Source: Blastocatellia bacterium (lineage in GTDB: Bacteria > Acidobacteriota > Blastocatellia > Pyrinomonadales > Pyrinomonadaceae). Taken from it: a DNA stretch of 15,430 nt. The notes under the pieces are model-generated. The model was not told the origin of the DNA and ran no database searches. It saw nothing but the letters and a program-made list of their open reading frames with translations. Position numbers and translations under genes: made by a program. The stretch lies in contig PSRF01000224.1 in NCBI GenBank assembly GCA_003175865.1, forward strand, positions 1 to 15,430, read 5' to 3'. This document shows, piece after piece, positions 1 to 7,047 of the stretch (position 1 is the stretch's first letter; every line of letters starts with the position of its first letter).

Positions 1-1637
1 AAGTAGCGTGGTCCAACATCACCCGTCATCGAGATAGGAGCGTTTGCACCACGTTCTGTGGGCTGACCTTCAACAAACACCCAACGACTGTTGTAGTCCA
101 GACTCAGTGGAATTGAGTTGCTGATGGCGGCCGAATTGACGCCCGGGATCGACTGAACGCGATCGATGAGCTGGCGGTAAAAAGCCTGACCGCGAGACTC
201 GTCATATCCCTGGAGTCCTAAGTCGAAAGACATCATCAGCGCGTTCTGAGTGTTGAATCCGGGGTTCATTGTCTGCAATCGTTGCAAAGTACGAACAACC
301 AGTCCCGCGGCGATTAGAACAACGAGCGACAAGGCGAGCTGAGCGACGACTAGACCACTTCTCAATCGAGTACGGCTGGCGCCTGCTTGTGGAGCATTGT
401 CTTTGATCGAGTTCAACAATGTCGGACGCGTCGCTTGCAGTGCTGGCGTTAGGCCGAAGATGGTGCCGGTGATCAATGAGATTACAACCGAAAAGCCGAG
501 CACTCTCCAGTCAAGGTCGACATCCATTGCGAGTGGGAAATCAATTGGGGGCTTGAATGCGATGAGTGCCTTTACTATCCAAATAGCGAGCAACAGCCCG
601 AGGGCGCCACCTAATAACGACAGCATCACGCTCTCTGTCAGTAGTTGACGAATGAGTCGAACTCTGTTCGCTCCCAAGGCCAAACGTATTCCGATTTCAC
701 GATTTCGATCTGTTGCGCGTGCGAGCAACAATCCGGCGAGGTTTGTGCAGGTTACGAGGAGCACGAGTGCGACCGAGGCCATGAGGACCCACGTAAAACT
801 GACGACGGCACTCCGCAGTTCAGGAATAACAAAGCCAGTTGGAATTACTTTGATAGATAGTCCTTCGTTGATGTCTGGATACTGTTTAGCTAACCGGAGT
901 GCCAACAGATTCAGGGAAGCTTCGGCTTGTCGTGGGGTAATGCCGGGTTTGAGTCGTCCAACGGCGAATAAATTGCCCGAGCTCCGATCGTCTATCCATG
1001 TGCTGCCAGGCTCGACCCATCCCATCATGGAAGCTGGCACCCAGATCTCAGGTGAATAGATTCTTTCAGTTCCTTTGAAACCTTCGGGAGCGATCCCTAT
1101 CACTTTGAACTGATGGTTGTTTAGCAATACATCTTTACCAACGAGATCGGGATCACCTCCAAAACGTTTTTGCCAACAGTCATAACTAACAACGATCACA
1201 GGGCTCGCGAGCTTTGTGCGATCCTCTTCAGGCAAGAACGTGCGCCCTTTGATTGCGTTAACCCCAAGTACGTCAAAGTAATTGCCAGAAACTTCATAAC
1301 TCCAAATTCGCTCGTTGTTTCCTGAACGGCTCATGTTTAACGGCGCAAACCTGTAGACGAGCAGACCGCTTAAGGCTTGATTCTGATCTCGGAAGTCGAT
1401 GAAGTTCGGGTAAGAGAAAGCCATCATCGAGTCGTTTTTGCCGCGCGCGGAAACGGACACGATCTCACTTGGTCTATTCACTGGAAGCGGTCTTAACAAG
1501 ACTGTATTAACCAGACTGAATATCGCCGTGTTCGCTCCGATGCCTAGCGCAAGACTAATCACAGCGACAGCGACAAACACCGGCCGCTTTATCAAACCGC
1601 GAAACGCGTATCGGATGTCTTTGAGAAGAGTTTCCAT
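1..1637 (-). CDS. ADOP-family duplicated MacB/FtsX permease, gene A (3' end beyond window)
   Basis: N-terminal 545 codons of an ADOP-type permease; the frame is open to the window edge, so the C-terminal ~270 residues are unseen. The start is the ATG opening METLLKDIRYAFRG, which aligns with the N termini of the other paralogues and has an AAGGAAG ribosome-binding site 8-9 nt upstream. Helix 1 is at about residues 20-45 (ending LGIGANTAIF). The first periplasmic MacB-type core is about 50-275, with SGNYFDVLG, GRTF and VIGIAPEGFKGT. Helices 2-4 are near 278-305, 335-355 and 378-400, with the cytoplasmic coupling segment REIGIRLALGA at 313-323 and LLTES at 332-336. Helix 5 (about 427-449) opens the second half, whose periplasmic core starts near 455 and is cut. 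SGNYFDVL, IKGRTF and FKGT are shared with gene B, its closest relative here. A membrane role in export or mechanotransmission is inferred from MacB/LolC/FtsX relatives; the substrate is unknown. Confidence 0.9.
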   Translation of the reverse strand, partial: METLLKDIRYAFRGLIKRPVFVAVAVISLALGIGANTAIFSLVNTVLLRPLPVNRPSEIVSVSARGKNDSMMAFSYPNFIDFRDQNQALSGLLVYRFAPLNMSRSGNNERIWSYEVSGNYFDVLGVNAIKGRTFLPEEDRTKLASPVIVVSYDCWQKRFGGDPDLVGKDVLLNNHQFKVIGIAPEGFKGTERIYSPEIWVPASMMGWVEPGSTWIDDRSSGNLFAVGRLKPGITPRQAEASLNLLALRLAKQYPDINEGLSIKVIPTGFVIPELRSAVVSFTWVLMASVALVLLVTCTNLAGLLLARATDRNREIGIRLALGANRVRLIRQLLTESVMLSLLGGALGLLLAIWIVKALIAFKPPIDFPLAMDVDLDWRVLGFSVVISLITGTIFGLTPALQATRPTLLNSIKDNAPQAGASRTRLRSGLVVAQLALSLVVLIAAGLVVRTLQRLQTMNPGFNTQNALMMSFDLGLQGYDESRGQAFYRQLIDRVQSIPGVNSAAISNSIPLSLDYNSRWVFVEGQPTERGANAPISMTGDVGPRY

Positions 1638-1644
1638 TGCCTTA

Positions 1645-1651
1645 CTTCCTT
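1645..1651 (-). promoter_or_regulatory. Ribosome-binding site of gene A
   Basis: On the coding strand AAGGAAG lies about 8 nt before the ATG of gene A. It is among the best purine-rich Shine-Dalgarno matches in the window and supports the chosen start. Confidence 0.6.
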
Positions 1652-1686
1652 CTTCGATTTGCCCATTGCTTTGATTTGCCGATTGT

Positions 1687-1806
1687 TGATTGTCGATTTA
1701 GGGAACCGCGAGTGGTAGCAACCGGATGCAATAATGCCTTTGTTTTACTGCTAGTTATGTTTAGCATCCGGTCGCTACCGCTCTCGGTTCCCTAAATCAG
1801 CAATCA
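1687..1806. repeat. Long imperfect palindrome between genes B and A, REP/MITE-like
   Basis: Two 43-bp arms (1687-1729 and 1764-1806) are reverse complements with about 5 mismatches, separated by a 34-nt AT-rich loop. The core of each arm reads TTTAGGGAACCG, then GAG, then GGTAGC, then ACCGGATGC. The outer 8 bp of each arm are copies of the TGATTG/GATT heptad seen in other gaps. The right arm ends exactly at the stop codon of gene B (1807-1809). In the transcript this would form a very stable hairpin directly after gene B, so it could act as a terminator, attenuator or processing site ahead of gene A. No U-tract typical of an intrinsic terminator follows it. The nested palindrome resembles REP-like or miniature inverted-repeat elements. 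No transposase is present to support mobility. Confidence 0.75.
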
Positions 1807-4269
1807 CTAGAAATCTCTCAACGCCACCAGTGGATCAACTCTTGTCGCTCGACGAGCGGGCAAGTAACTCGCGATAACGGTGACAAACATCAACAAGCAC
1901 GATGCAAGCACGAATGCGGTGACGTCATAACCGCTGATTCCGATCAAGACATTCGACAAGAGGCGTGCTAAAGCGAGCGACAACAACAACCCAACCAACA
2001 GACCGAAGGCCGCCAACCTTAAGCCCTGGTTTGTGATGAGCTTCAGAACATCTCGGCGATTTGCCCCCAATGCCATACGAATTCCGACCTCGCGGGTTCG
2101 CTGCGAAACGATGTAGGCCATGACGCTATACAGCCCAACCGAGCACATAAGAATCGCTACTAATCCAAATGCCAACGACAGAGTGGCCGCCATGTTTGGC
2201 GCCCATAGGGCCCATGTCATGTGTTCGGGCATTGTGCGAATCGTGTACAGCGGTATTCGCCGATCGAGTGACTGGACTTGATTACGTATGGCGGCAACTA
2301 AACCGCGAGGATCACCATTGGTGTGCAAAATGAGCGTCATCCCGGAAGGTCTTCGCTGGTCCAATGGATAGTAGAAAAACGGTTTTGGATCTTCGGCCAA
2401 CGCTCTGTACTTACCAGTTTTCGCGACACCGACGACCTCGAGTGGATCACGACTTTCAGCACCAATGAAAATGTGCTTGCCGACAGCGTCCTCGCCGGGC
2501 CAAAGCATTTCAGCCATGTACTGATTAACGATCACGACGCGCTGCCCACCTTGTCGATCGCGCTCGTCAAAGTCCCTTCCCTGTACGATCGGAATTTGCA
2601 ACGCGCGAAAATACCCGGGGCTAATCACGTTCGTCATGATGTTGCGACCTGAGCTACCTCTCGCGAGTGTTTCGCCTTCCTTCAAAATTGGACCATTCGA
2701 ATTTGAGCTGTCACTCAAAGGAATCAAGCGGGCGAGTCCGGCCGCTTCGACGCCCGGCATGGCCGAGGCACGTTGCAGTATTTGTGAGTAGAAGGTCTTA
2801 GTTTGAGCGTCGTCGTATCCAATCAATTGCGGATTCAACGAAACCAGTAATTCGTTCTTCGAATCGAATCCTGGGTCCATCGTTTGTGCTTGACGAAAAC
2901 TCTTGACAAACAAACCACCACAAACCAACACAACCAACGACAGTGATATCTGGGCGATCGCCAGAGCACTTCGAAGCGTCAATCGACGGGCTCGCCTGCT
3001 CATCAAGCTGTTCGATTCGGCTTTAAGAATCGGTAAGACTTCAGGATTCGAGGAATGCCACGCCGGAGCTAGACCAAAAACAAAGGCGGTTGCGATGGCG
3101 ACGACAGCGGTAAACACAAGAGCGCGCGAATCAAGTGCAAAGAAATTTTCGACGATGTTGTAGGGCAAAACGGGAATAAACGTTTCCATCAAACGAGTTA
3201 CCCACTGGGCCAGTACCAAACCTAAGGCCCCACCTAAAAACGACAAGATCAGACTCTCCGTTAACAACTGTCGCATCAAGCGGAGCCGACTGGCGCCAAG
3301 TGCCAGGCGAATACCGATCTCTTTCCGCCGCACGGCGGCACGAGCGAGCAGCAGGTTTGCAACGTTGGCACACGCGATCAGAAGAATTAGGCCAACGATG
3401 GCCATTGCGATACCGCCGGCACTTCTCAAGACTGGAGTTGCCTCATCCCAACGACCTTCCAGTTCACTTTGGACCACAGCTCGCGTCGTTTTCGCACGTT
3501 CGTTTGGATAGGTCTGATTGAGTTGCGTAGCGATTGCACTCATTTCCGCCTGGACTTGTTCACGGGTTACTCCAGGCTTCAGCCGTCCAATGACGTTCAT
3601 CCAGTGACTATCACGATCCCGAAGAAGGTTTGGTGAGCGGTCCAAGTCCTCAGCCATCGAGATGGGAGCCCAGAAATCAAGCGCGAGGCCGAACTTTGTT
3701 CCCTTAAACGATTCAGGTGCGATACCAATCACGTCGTAGGTGCGACTGTTGAGTTGAACTTTCTTGCCAACGATCTGTTCATCCGCTCCGAATCTACGCT
3801 TCCAGAGGCTACAGCTAAGAACAACGACTGGGCTGGCGCCAACTGCCTTGTCTTCATCTGGAGCGAATGTCCGGCCCTTGATTGGTGTGACACGCAGGAC
3901 ATCAAAGTAGTTTCCACTTACAACCTGACCCCAGACAACTTCATTTACTCCGTCGGCATCGAGTGCCGCCTGGGCCATGTCTTCGGCAGAAATACCTTCG
4001 ACGGTCGTGAGTTGTTGGCGATACTCGACAAAGTCTGGATAGGAAAACTCGTCGCTTCGACCGCGTTCGTCCGTAACTTCAGCAGGTCGAATGAGTCTCT
4101 CTGATTCGAGCACAGGCAAAGGTTTCATTAAGAACGCATTCACTCCGCTAAAAATTGCGGTGTTGACGCCAATGCCCAACGCGAGTGTCATGACGGCGAC
4201 AAAACTCACGGCGGGGTTCTTTAGAAGAATGCGAATGCCGTAGCGAATGTCTTTGAGTAGATCGTTCAT
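1807..4269 (-). CDS. ADOP-family duplicated MacB/FtsX permease, gene B
   Basis: Complete 820-residue ADOP permease. The start chosen is the ATG opening MNDLLKDIRYGIRI, matching its paralogues. An in-frame GTG nine codons upstream (4296) lies inside a repeat hairpin and is unlikely to be used. Helix 1 is about 20-46 (LGIGVNTAIF). The first periplasmic core is 50-280, with SGNYFDVL, IKGRTF and VIGIAPESFKGT. Helices 2-4 are near 285-310, 340-358 and 385-405, with coupling segment KEIGIRLALGASR and LLTES. Helix 5 is 434-456, the second core about 460-690, and helices 6-8 near 693-720, 750-772 and 783-803, with [11 protein letters not shown] in between. The C terminus is [18 protein letters not shown]; ending in DF rather than the xE of the other five visible C termini is unusual. 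It is closest to gene A. No strong Shine-Dalgarno is visible. Export or mechanotransmission at the inner membrane is inferred from family homology; the ATPase and substrate are unknown. Confidence 0.93.
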   Translation of the reverse strand: MNDLLKDIRYGIRILLKNPAVSFVAVMTLALGIGVNTAIFSGVNAFLMKPLPVLESERLIRPAEVTDERGRSDEFSYPDFVEYRQQLTTVEGISAEDMAQAALDADGVNEVVWGQVVSGNYFDVLRVTPIKGRTFAPDEDKAVGASPVVVLSCSLWKRRFGADEQIVGKKVQLNSRTYDVIGIAPESFKGTKFGLALDFWAPISMAEDLDRSPNLLRDRDSHWMNVIGRLKPGVTREQVQAEMSAIATQLNQTYPNERAKTTRAVVQSELEGRWDEATPVLRSAGGIAMAIVGLILLIACANVANLLLARAAVRRKEIGIRLALGASRLRLMRQLLTESLILSFLGGALGLVLAQWVTRLMETFIPVLPYNIVENFFALDSRALVFTAVVAIATAFVFGLAPAWHSSNPEVLPILKAESNSLMSRRARRLTLRSALAIAQISLSLVVLVCGGLFVKSFRQAQTMDPGFDSKNELLVSLNPQLIGYDDAQTKTFYSQILQRASAMPGVEAAGLARLIPLSDSSNSNGPILKEGETLARGSSGRNIMTNVISPGYFRALQIPIVQGRDFDERDRQGGQRVVIVNQYMAEMLWPGEDAVGKHIFIGAESRDPLEVVGVAKTGKYRALAEDPKPFFYYPLDQRRPSGMTLILHTNGDPRGLVAAIRNQVQSLDRRIPLYTIRTMPEHMTWALWAPNMAATLSLAFGLVAILMCSVGLYSVMAYIVSQRTREVGIRMALGANRRDVLKLITNQGLRLAAFGLLVGLLLSLALARLLSNVLIGISGYDVTAFVLASCLLMFVTVIASYLPARRATRVDPLVALRDF

Positions 4270-4292
4270 TGCTGGTGTTTTGTTTTCAATTA

Positions 4293-4434
4293 CCACGGCC
4301 TTGCGTCGTGGAGTTTTATGCTCGCTGTTTGTGAGATGCCCTTCTTTTCACTTCGCGCAATTCCGCGCGCAACGGAAAGGAAACGGCCTTTCCAATTAGC
4401 GACGAACGTGACTTACCACGGCACAAGGCCGTGG
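4293..4434. repeat. BIME-like composite of three hairpins between genes C and B
   Basis: Two 19-bp elements sit in inverted orientation 104 bp apart. The right one (4416-4434) is a perfect hairpin, CCACGGC-acaag-GCCGTGG. The left one (4293-4311) is CCACGGC-cttgc-GTCGTGG. The reverse complement of the right copy differs from the left at 2 of 19 positions. Between them, at 4374-4393, lies a third hairpin, GGAAAGG-aaacgg-CCTTTCC. Head-to-head palindromic units around a spacer are the layout of REP/BIME elements, but family membership is inferred from structure only. The left unit overlaps the region just upstream of the gene B start, so it may affect translation or mRNA stability. This is the only gap here without clear GATTGCT heptads. 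Confidence 0.7.
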
Positions 4435-4482
4435 CATCATTCATATTTCAGCTATCAACTTAGTACAAAGAACAAATCAGAT

Positions 4483-6903
4483 TTATTCATTTCGTAATGC
4501 AACTACGGGATCAACTTTCGTGGCACGACGTGCCGGAATCCAACACGCCAGCAGCGCGACTACGACCAGACAGGCAGCGAGTACCAGAAACGTCAACGGA
4601 TCTGTAGTGCCAACCTCGAAGAGCAGACCCTTTAAAAATCGCGTGAGTAAAAAGGACGCTAACAAACCCAATGTGACTCCGCAGAATGCCAATTGAGTTC
4701 CCTGTCTCAGAACAATTCTTAAAACGTTCGAAGTTTGTGCACCCAACGCCAAACGTATCCCGAATTCTCGTCTTCGATTGTTTACGTTTAAAGACACCAA
4801 ACCGTAGATACCGATCAATGCTAAGAACAGTGCGACAATAGCGAACCCTGTCAGTAGGAAGTTAACTAGCTTAGTTGTTGCCAGTGAGCGAGCTTCAGCC
4901 TGTTCGATCGTACTAACACCAGAGATCGGCAGCTCGGGATCTACCTTTGTGACTTGTTGTCTAATGCTCGAGATGAGAGTGGACGGATCGGTGGAGGTCT
5001 TCACTACCAACATTGTTTCGCGACGCACCCACTGAGCGTACGGTCGATAGATGTAAGGCCACGCGTCTTCATCGAGTCTGCGGTTCTTTACATTGGGAAC
5101 CACACCGACAATCGTTAACCATGGCTCACTTCCAATGCGAATGCGTTTACCTAGTGGATCCGTTTGCTGCCAGTACATTCGCACGAGCTTTTCATCAACG
5201 ATCGCTACGTGCGGTGAGTTTTCAGTATCCGAAGCATCAAACGTGCGGCCTTTCAAGACTGGCATGCCCATCGCGTTGAAATATCCTGGCGTCGAACTGC
5301 GCAACCATGCGACCTTGGGCCTCTCGTTTTCATGACCTTCGACTGTGAACGGTCCGCCCTGACCATCTCCGCTGAAAGGAACTACCTGACATAATTCTGC
5401 GGTCTTTACACCGGGCAGACCCTGAATGTTTCGTCTTAACTCATCGTAGAAAGCCTCAACTTGTTTGTCGTTAGCGTACCTTTGCTCGGGCAGACTTAAA
5501 CGCGCCATCAATACGTTCTCAGCGCGGAAACCGGGATTTACAGCTAGCAGATTGCGAAAGCTCTGCAGCAACAACGCCGCGCCAACTAACAGCACCAGCG
5601 AAAGGCCCAACTGCGTCACTACAAATGCATTCGTCAGTCTCCGGTTCGAACCCAAAGCTGAATCGCGGGCTTTCTGTATTGCCTCCCGTAAATTCAGGCG
5701 AGCTCCAGCAATCGCTGGCGCCAAACCGCAAAAGACTCCAGCGACCAACATCACGCCGATGGTAAAGAACAAGACAGTAGAGTCGATTCGTACCGATTCG
5801 ATATGGGGAATTTGAGATGACGCAAGTCTCTTCAGACCTGCAATGGTCCATACGGCAACCAGGAGACCCAGAACAGCACCAACAGAAGACAGAAGTAGAC
5901 TCTCGGTAAGCGATTGTTGAAAGATTCGTCTGGCACTCGCTCCCAAACACTGCCTGATAGCCAACTCTCTTGTGCGCGATGCTGCTCGGGCCAACAGAAG
6001 GTTCGTGAGATTGGCACACGCGATTAGAAGTACCAAGGCAATCGAGCCCAGCAAGAGCAACAGTGGTTTACGGACATTCCCTACAATGTGTTGCTGCAAC
6101 GGCATCAAGACTGTCGTTGTGCCAGGACCAAGCGCACCGTTACCCAAACGCGCGTCATATTCTTTCGCGAAGGTCTCGTACAGTGAGGTGATCTCTTTTT
6201 GCGCATCATCAGGCGACATGCCCGTTTTCAACCGACCGACCGCCGACAAGTTCCATGAATCAGTGTCTTGTGGGTTCAAGCCTTTTGGTACCCATACCTG
6301 AATATGATCACTTTCACGTTCAGCAGGATCAGGAAAATCAAAGCCAGCCGGCATCACGCCTACAACCACACTAGGCGAGTTATCGATGTTGATTGATTGA
6401 CCAATGATGTTGCGATTGCCAGCGAATCGACGCTGCCACAAACCATAACTGAGTATCGAGACGTTGTTTTTGCCGGGCGTGTCCTCTTCGGCTGAAAACG
6501 CGCGGCCAAGCACCGGTTCTCTTCCCAGTACACTGAAATAATTGAAGGTTACTGCTGCAGCTGGGACGACTTCGGGTTCACCGTTGCCCGTGAGGGCAAC
6601 CTCACCATCTTCGAAGGCTGCTAGATTCTCAAACGTGTGAGTTCGTTCCCGGTAATAAGCAAACATCGCGTCGTTGAGGTCGACGTGCGAGAGTCCCTTT
6701 TGCGGCGCTGAGTGCCAGAATGTCATCAAGCGGTGGGGGTCGCGAGCGTCGAGAGGTTTCAACAAGACAGTGTTGACGACACTGAAGATAGCGGTGTTCG
6801 CACCGATGCCCAGAGCCAGCGTCAGAACGGCGAGGGCCGTAAAGGCAGGCTGCCTGAGCAGGCCACGAGTCGCGTAGTGAATGTCTCGGATAATGTGCTG
6901 CAC
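4483..6903 (-). CDS. ADOP-family duplicated MacB/FtsX permease, gene C
   Basis: Complete permease of 806 residues from a GTG start that opens (M)QHIIRDIHYATRGLL, aligning with the N termini of the neighbours. GGAG lies 6 nt upstream. A longer in-frame ATG start at 7011 is rejected because its extra 36 residues translate the intergenic heptad repeat. Helix 1 is 20-46 (LGIGANTAIF). The first periplasmic core is 50-275, with NYFSVLG, LSYGLWQRRFAG and VVGVMPAGF. Helices 2-4 are about 279-305, 333-355 and 376-396. The first coupling segment is RELAIRQCLGAS, where QC replaces the usual small or hydrophobic pair. Helix 5 is 425-447, the second core about 450-678, and helices 6-8 near 681-707, 737-756 and 769-788, with REFGIRLALGA between. 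The C terminus is [18 protein letters not shown]. No ATP-binding motif is present. Transport or mechanotransmission is inferred from the MacB/FtsX family. Confidence 0.93.
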   Translation of the reverse strand: MQHIIRDIHYATRGLLRQPAFTALAVLTLALGIGANTAIFSVVNTVLLKPLDARDPHRLMTFWHSAPQKGLSHVDLNDAMFAYYRERTHTFENLAAFEDGEVALTGNGEPEVVPAAAVTFNYFSVLGREPVLGRAFSAEEDTPGKNNVSILSYGLWQRRFAGNRNIIGQSINIDNSPSVVVGVMPAGFDFPDPAERESDHIQVWVPKGLNPQDTDSWNLSAVGRLKTGMSPDDAQKEITSLYETFAKEYDARLGNGALGPGTTTVLMPLQQHIVGNVRKPLLLLLGSIALVLLIACANLTNLLLARAASRTRELAIRQCLGASARRIFQQSLTESLLLSSVGAVLGLLVAVWTIAGLKRLASSQIPHIESVRIDSTVLFFTIGVMLVAGVFCGLAPAIAGARLNLREAIQKARDSALGSNRRLTNAFVVTQLGLSLVLLVGAALLLQSFRNLLAVNPGFRAENVLMARLSLPEQRYANDKQVEAFYDELRRNIQGLPGVKTAELCQVVPFSGDGQGGPFTVEGHENERPKVAWLRSSTPGYFNAMGMPVLKGRTFDASDTENSPHVAIVDEKLVRMYWQQTDPLGKRIRIGSEPWLTIVGVVPNVKNRRLDEDAWPYIYRPYAQWVRRETMLVVKTSTDPSTLISSIRQQVTKVDPELPISGVSTIEQAEARSLATTKLVNFLLTGFAIVALFLALIGIYGLVSLNVNNRRREFGIRLALGAQTSNVLRIVLRQGTQLAFCGVTLGLLASFLLTRFLKGLLFEVGTTDPLTFLVLAACLVVVALLACWIPARRATKVDPVVALRNE

Positions 6904-6909
6904 TAATGA

Positions 6910-6913
6910 CTCC
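6910..6913 (-). promoter_or_regulatory. Ribosome-binding site deciding the GTG start of gene C
   Basis: GGAG on the coding strand is followed by 6 nt and then GTG. Together with N-terminal alignment to the paralogues, it favours the GTG over the upstream ATG whose reading frame passes through the heptad repeat. Confidence 0.5.
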
Positions 6914-6920
6914 GTAAATT

Positions 6921-6948
6921 GCTGATTGCTGATTGCTGATTGCTGATT
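6921..6948. repeat. Perfect 7-bp tandem repeat, four units of GCTGATT
   Basis: Four exact copies of GCTGATT in tandem, preceded by a partial unit (ATT). On the coding strand this is AATCAGC repeated, about 17 nt upstream of the gene C start. It is the cleanest array of the heptad family found in five of the six gaps. Unlike A-B, D-E, E-F and F-G, this gap has no matching block after the stop codon of the upstream gene (D). The remaining ~95 bp (6949-7047) show only weak structure: a 10-bp direct repeat TCAAAGAAAG (6971 and 6998) and an 8-bp inverted pair GGTCTTTG/CAAAGACC (6963 and 7031). Confidence 0.9.
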
Positions 6949-7047
6949 TCGTTTTGGTCCCTGGTCTTTGTCAAAGAAAGCCGCCCGTAATTGTGTTTCA
7001 AAGAAAGACAACGGCCTACTTCCACAGAACCAAAGACCTAAGACCCT

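Noticed and set aside
4440..4475. Possible promoter upstream of gene B (TTGTAC, 17 nt, TATGAA on the coding strand)
   Set aside because: The -35 matches at only three positions and the repeat element lies between it and the gene; chance similarity is likely in this AT-rich stretch.
5519..6019. 166-codon minus-strand frame inside gene C
   Set aside because: It overlaps the well-supported permease frame and has Cys/Ser/Trp-rich composition without family motifs.
6921..6948. Possible CRISPR array
   Set aside because: Units are 7 bp and contiguous without spacers; no cas genes are present.
6946..6974. Possible promoter for gene C: a perfect TTGACA on the coding strand (6969-6974)
   Set aside because: The hexamer 17 nt downstream matches TATAAT at only 3 of 6 positions, and promoter consensus for this host is unknown. 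Too weak to annotate.
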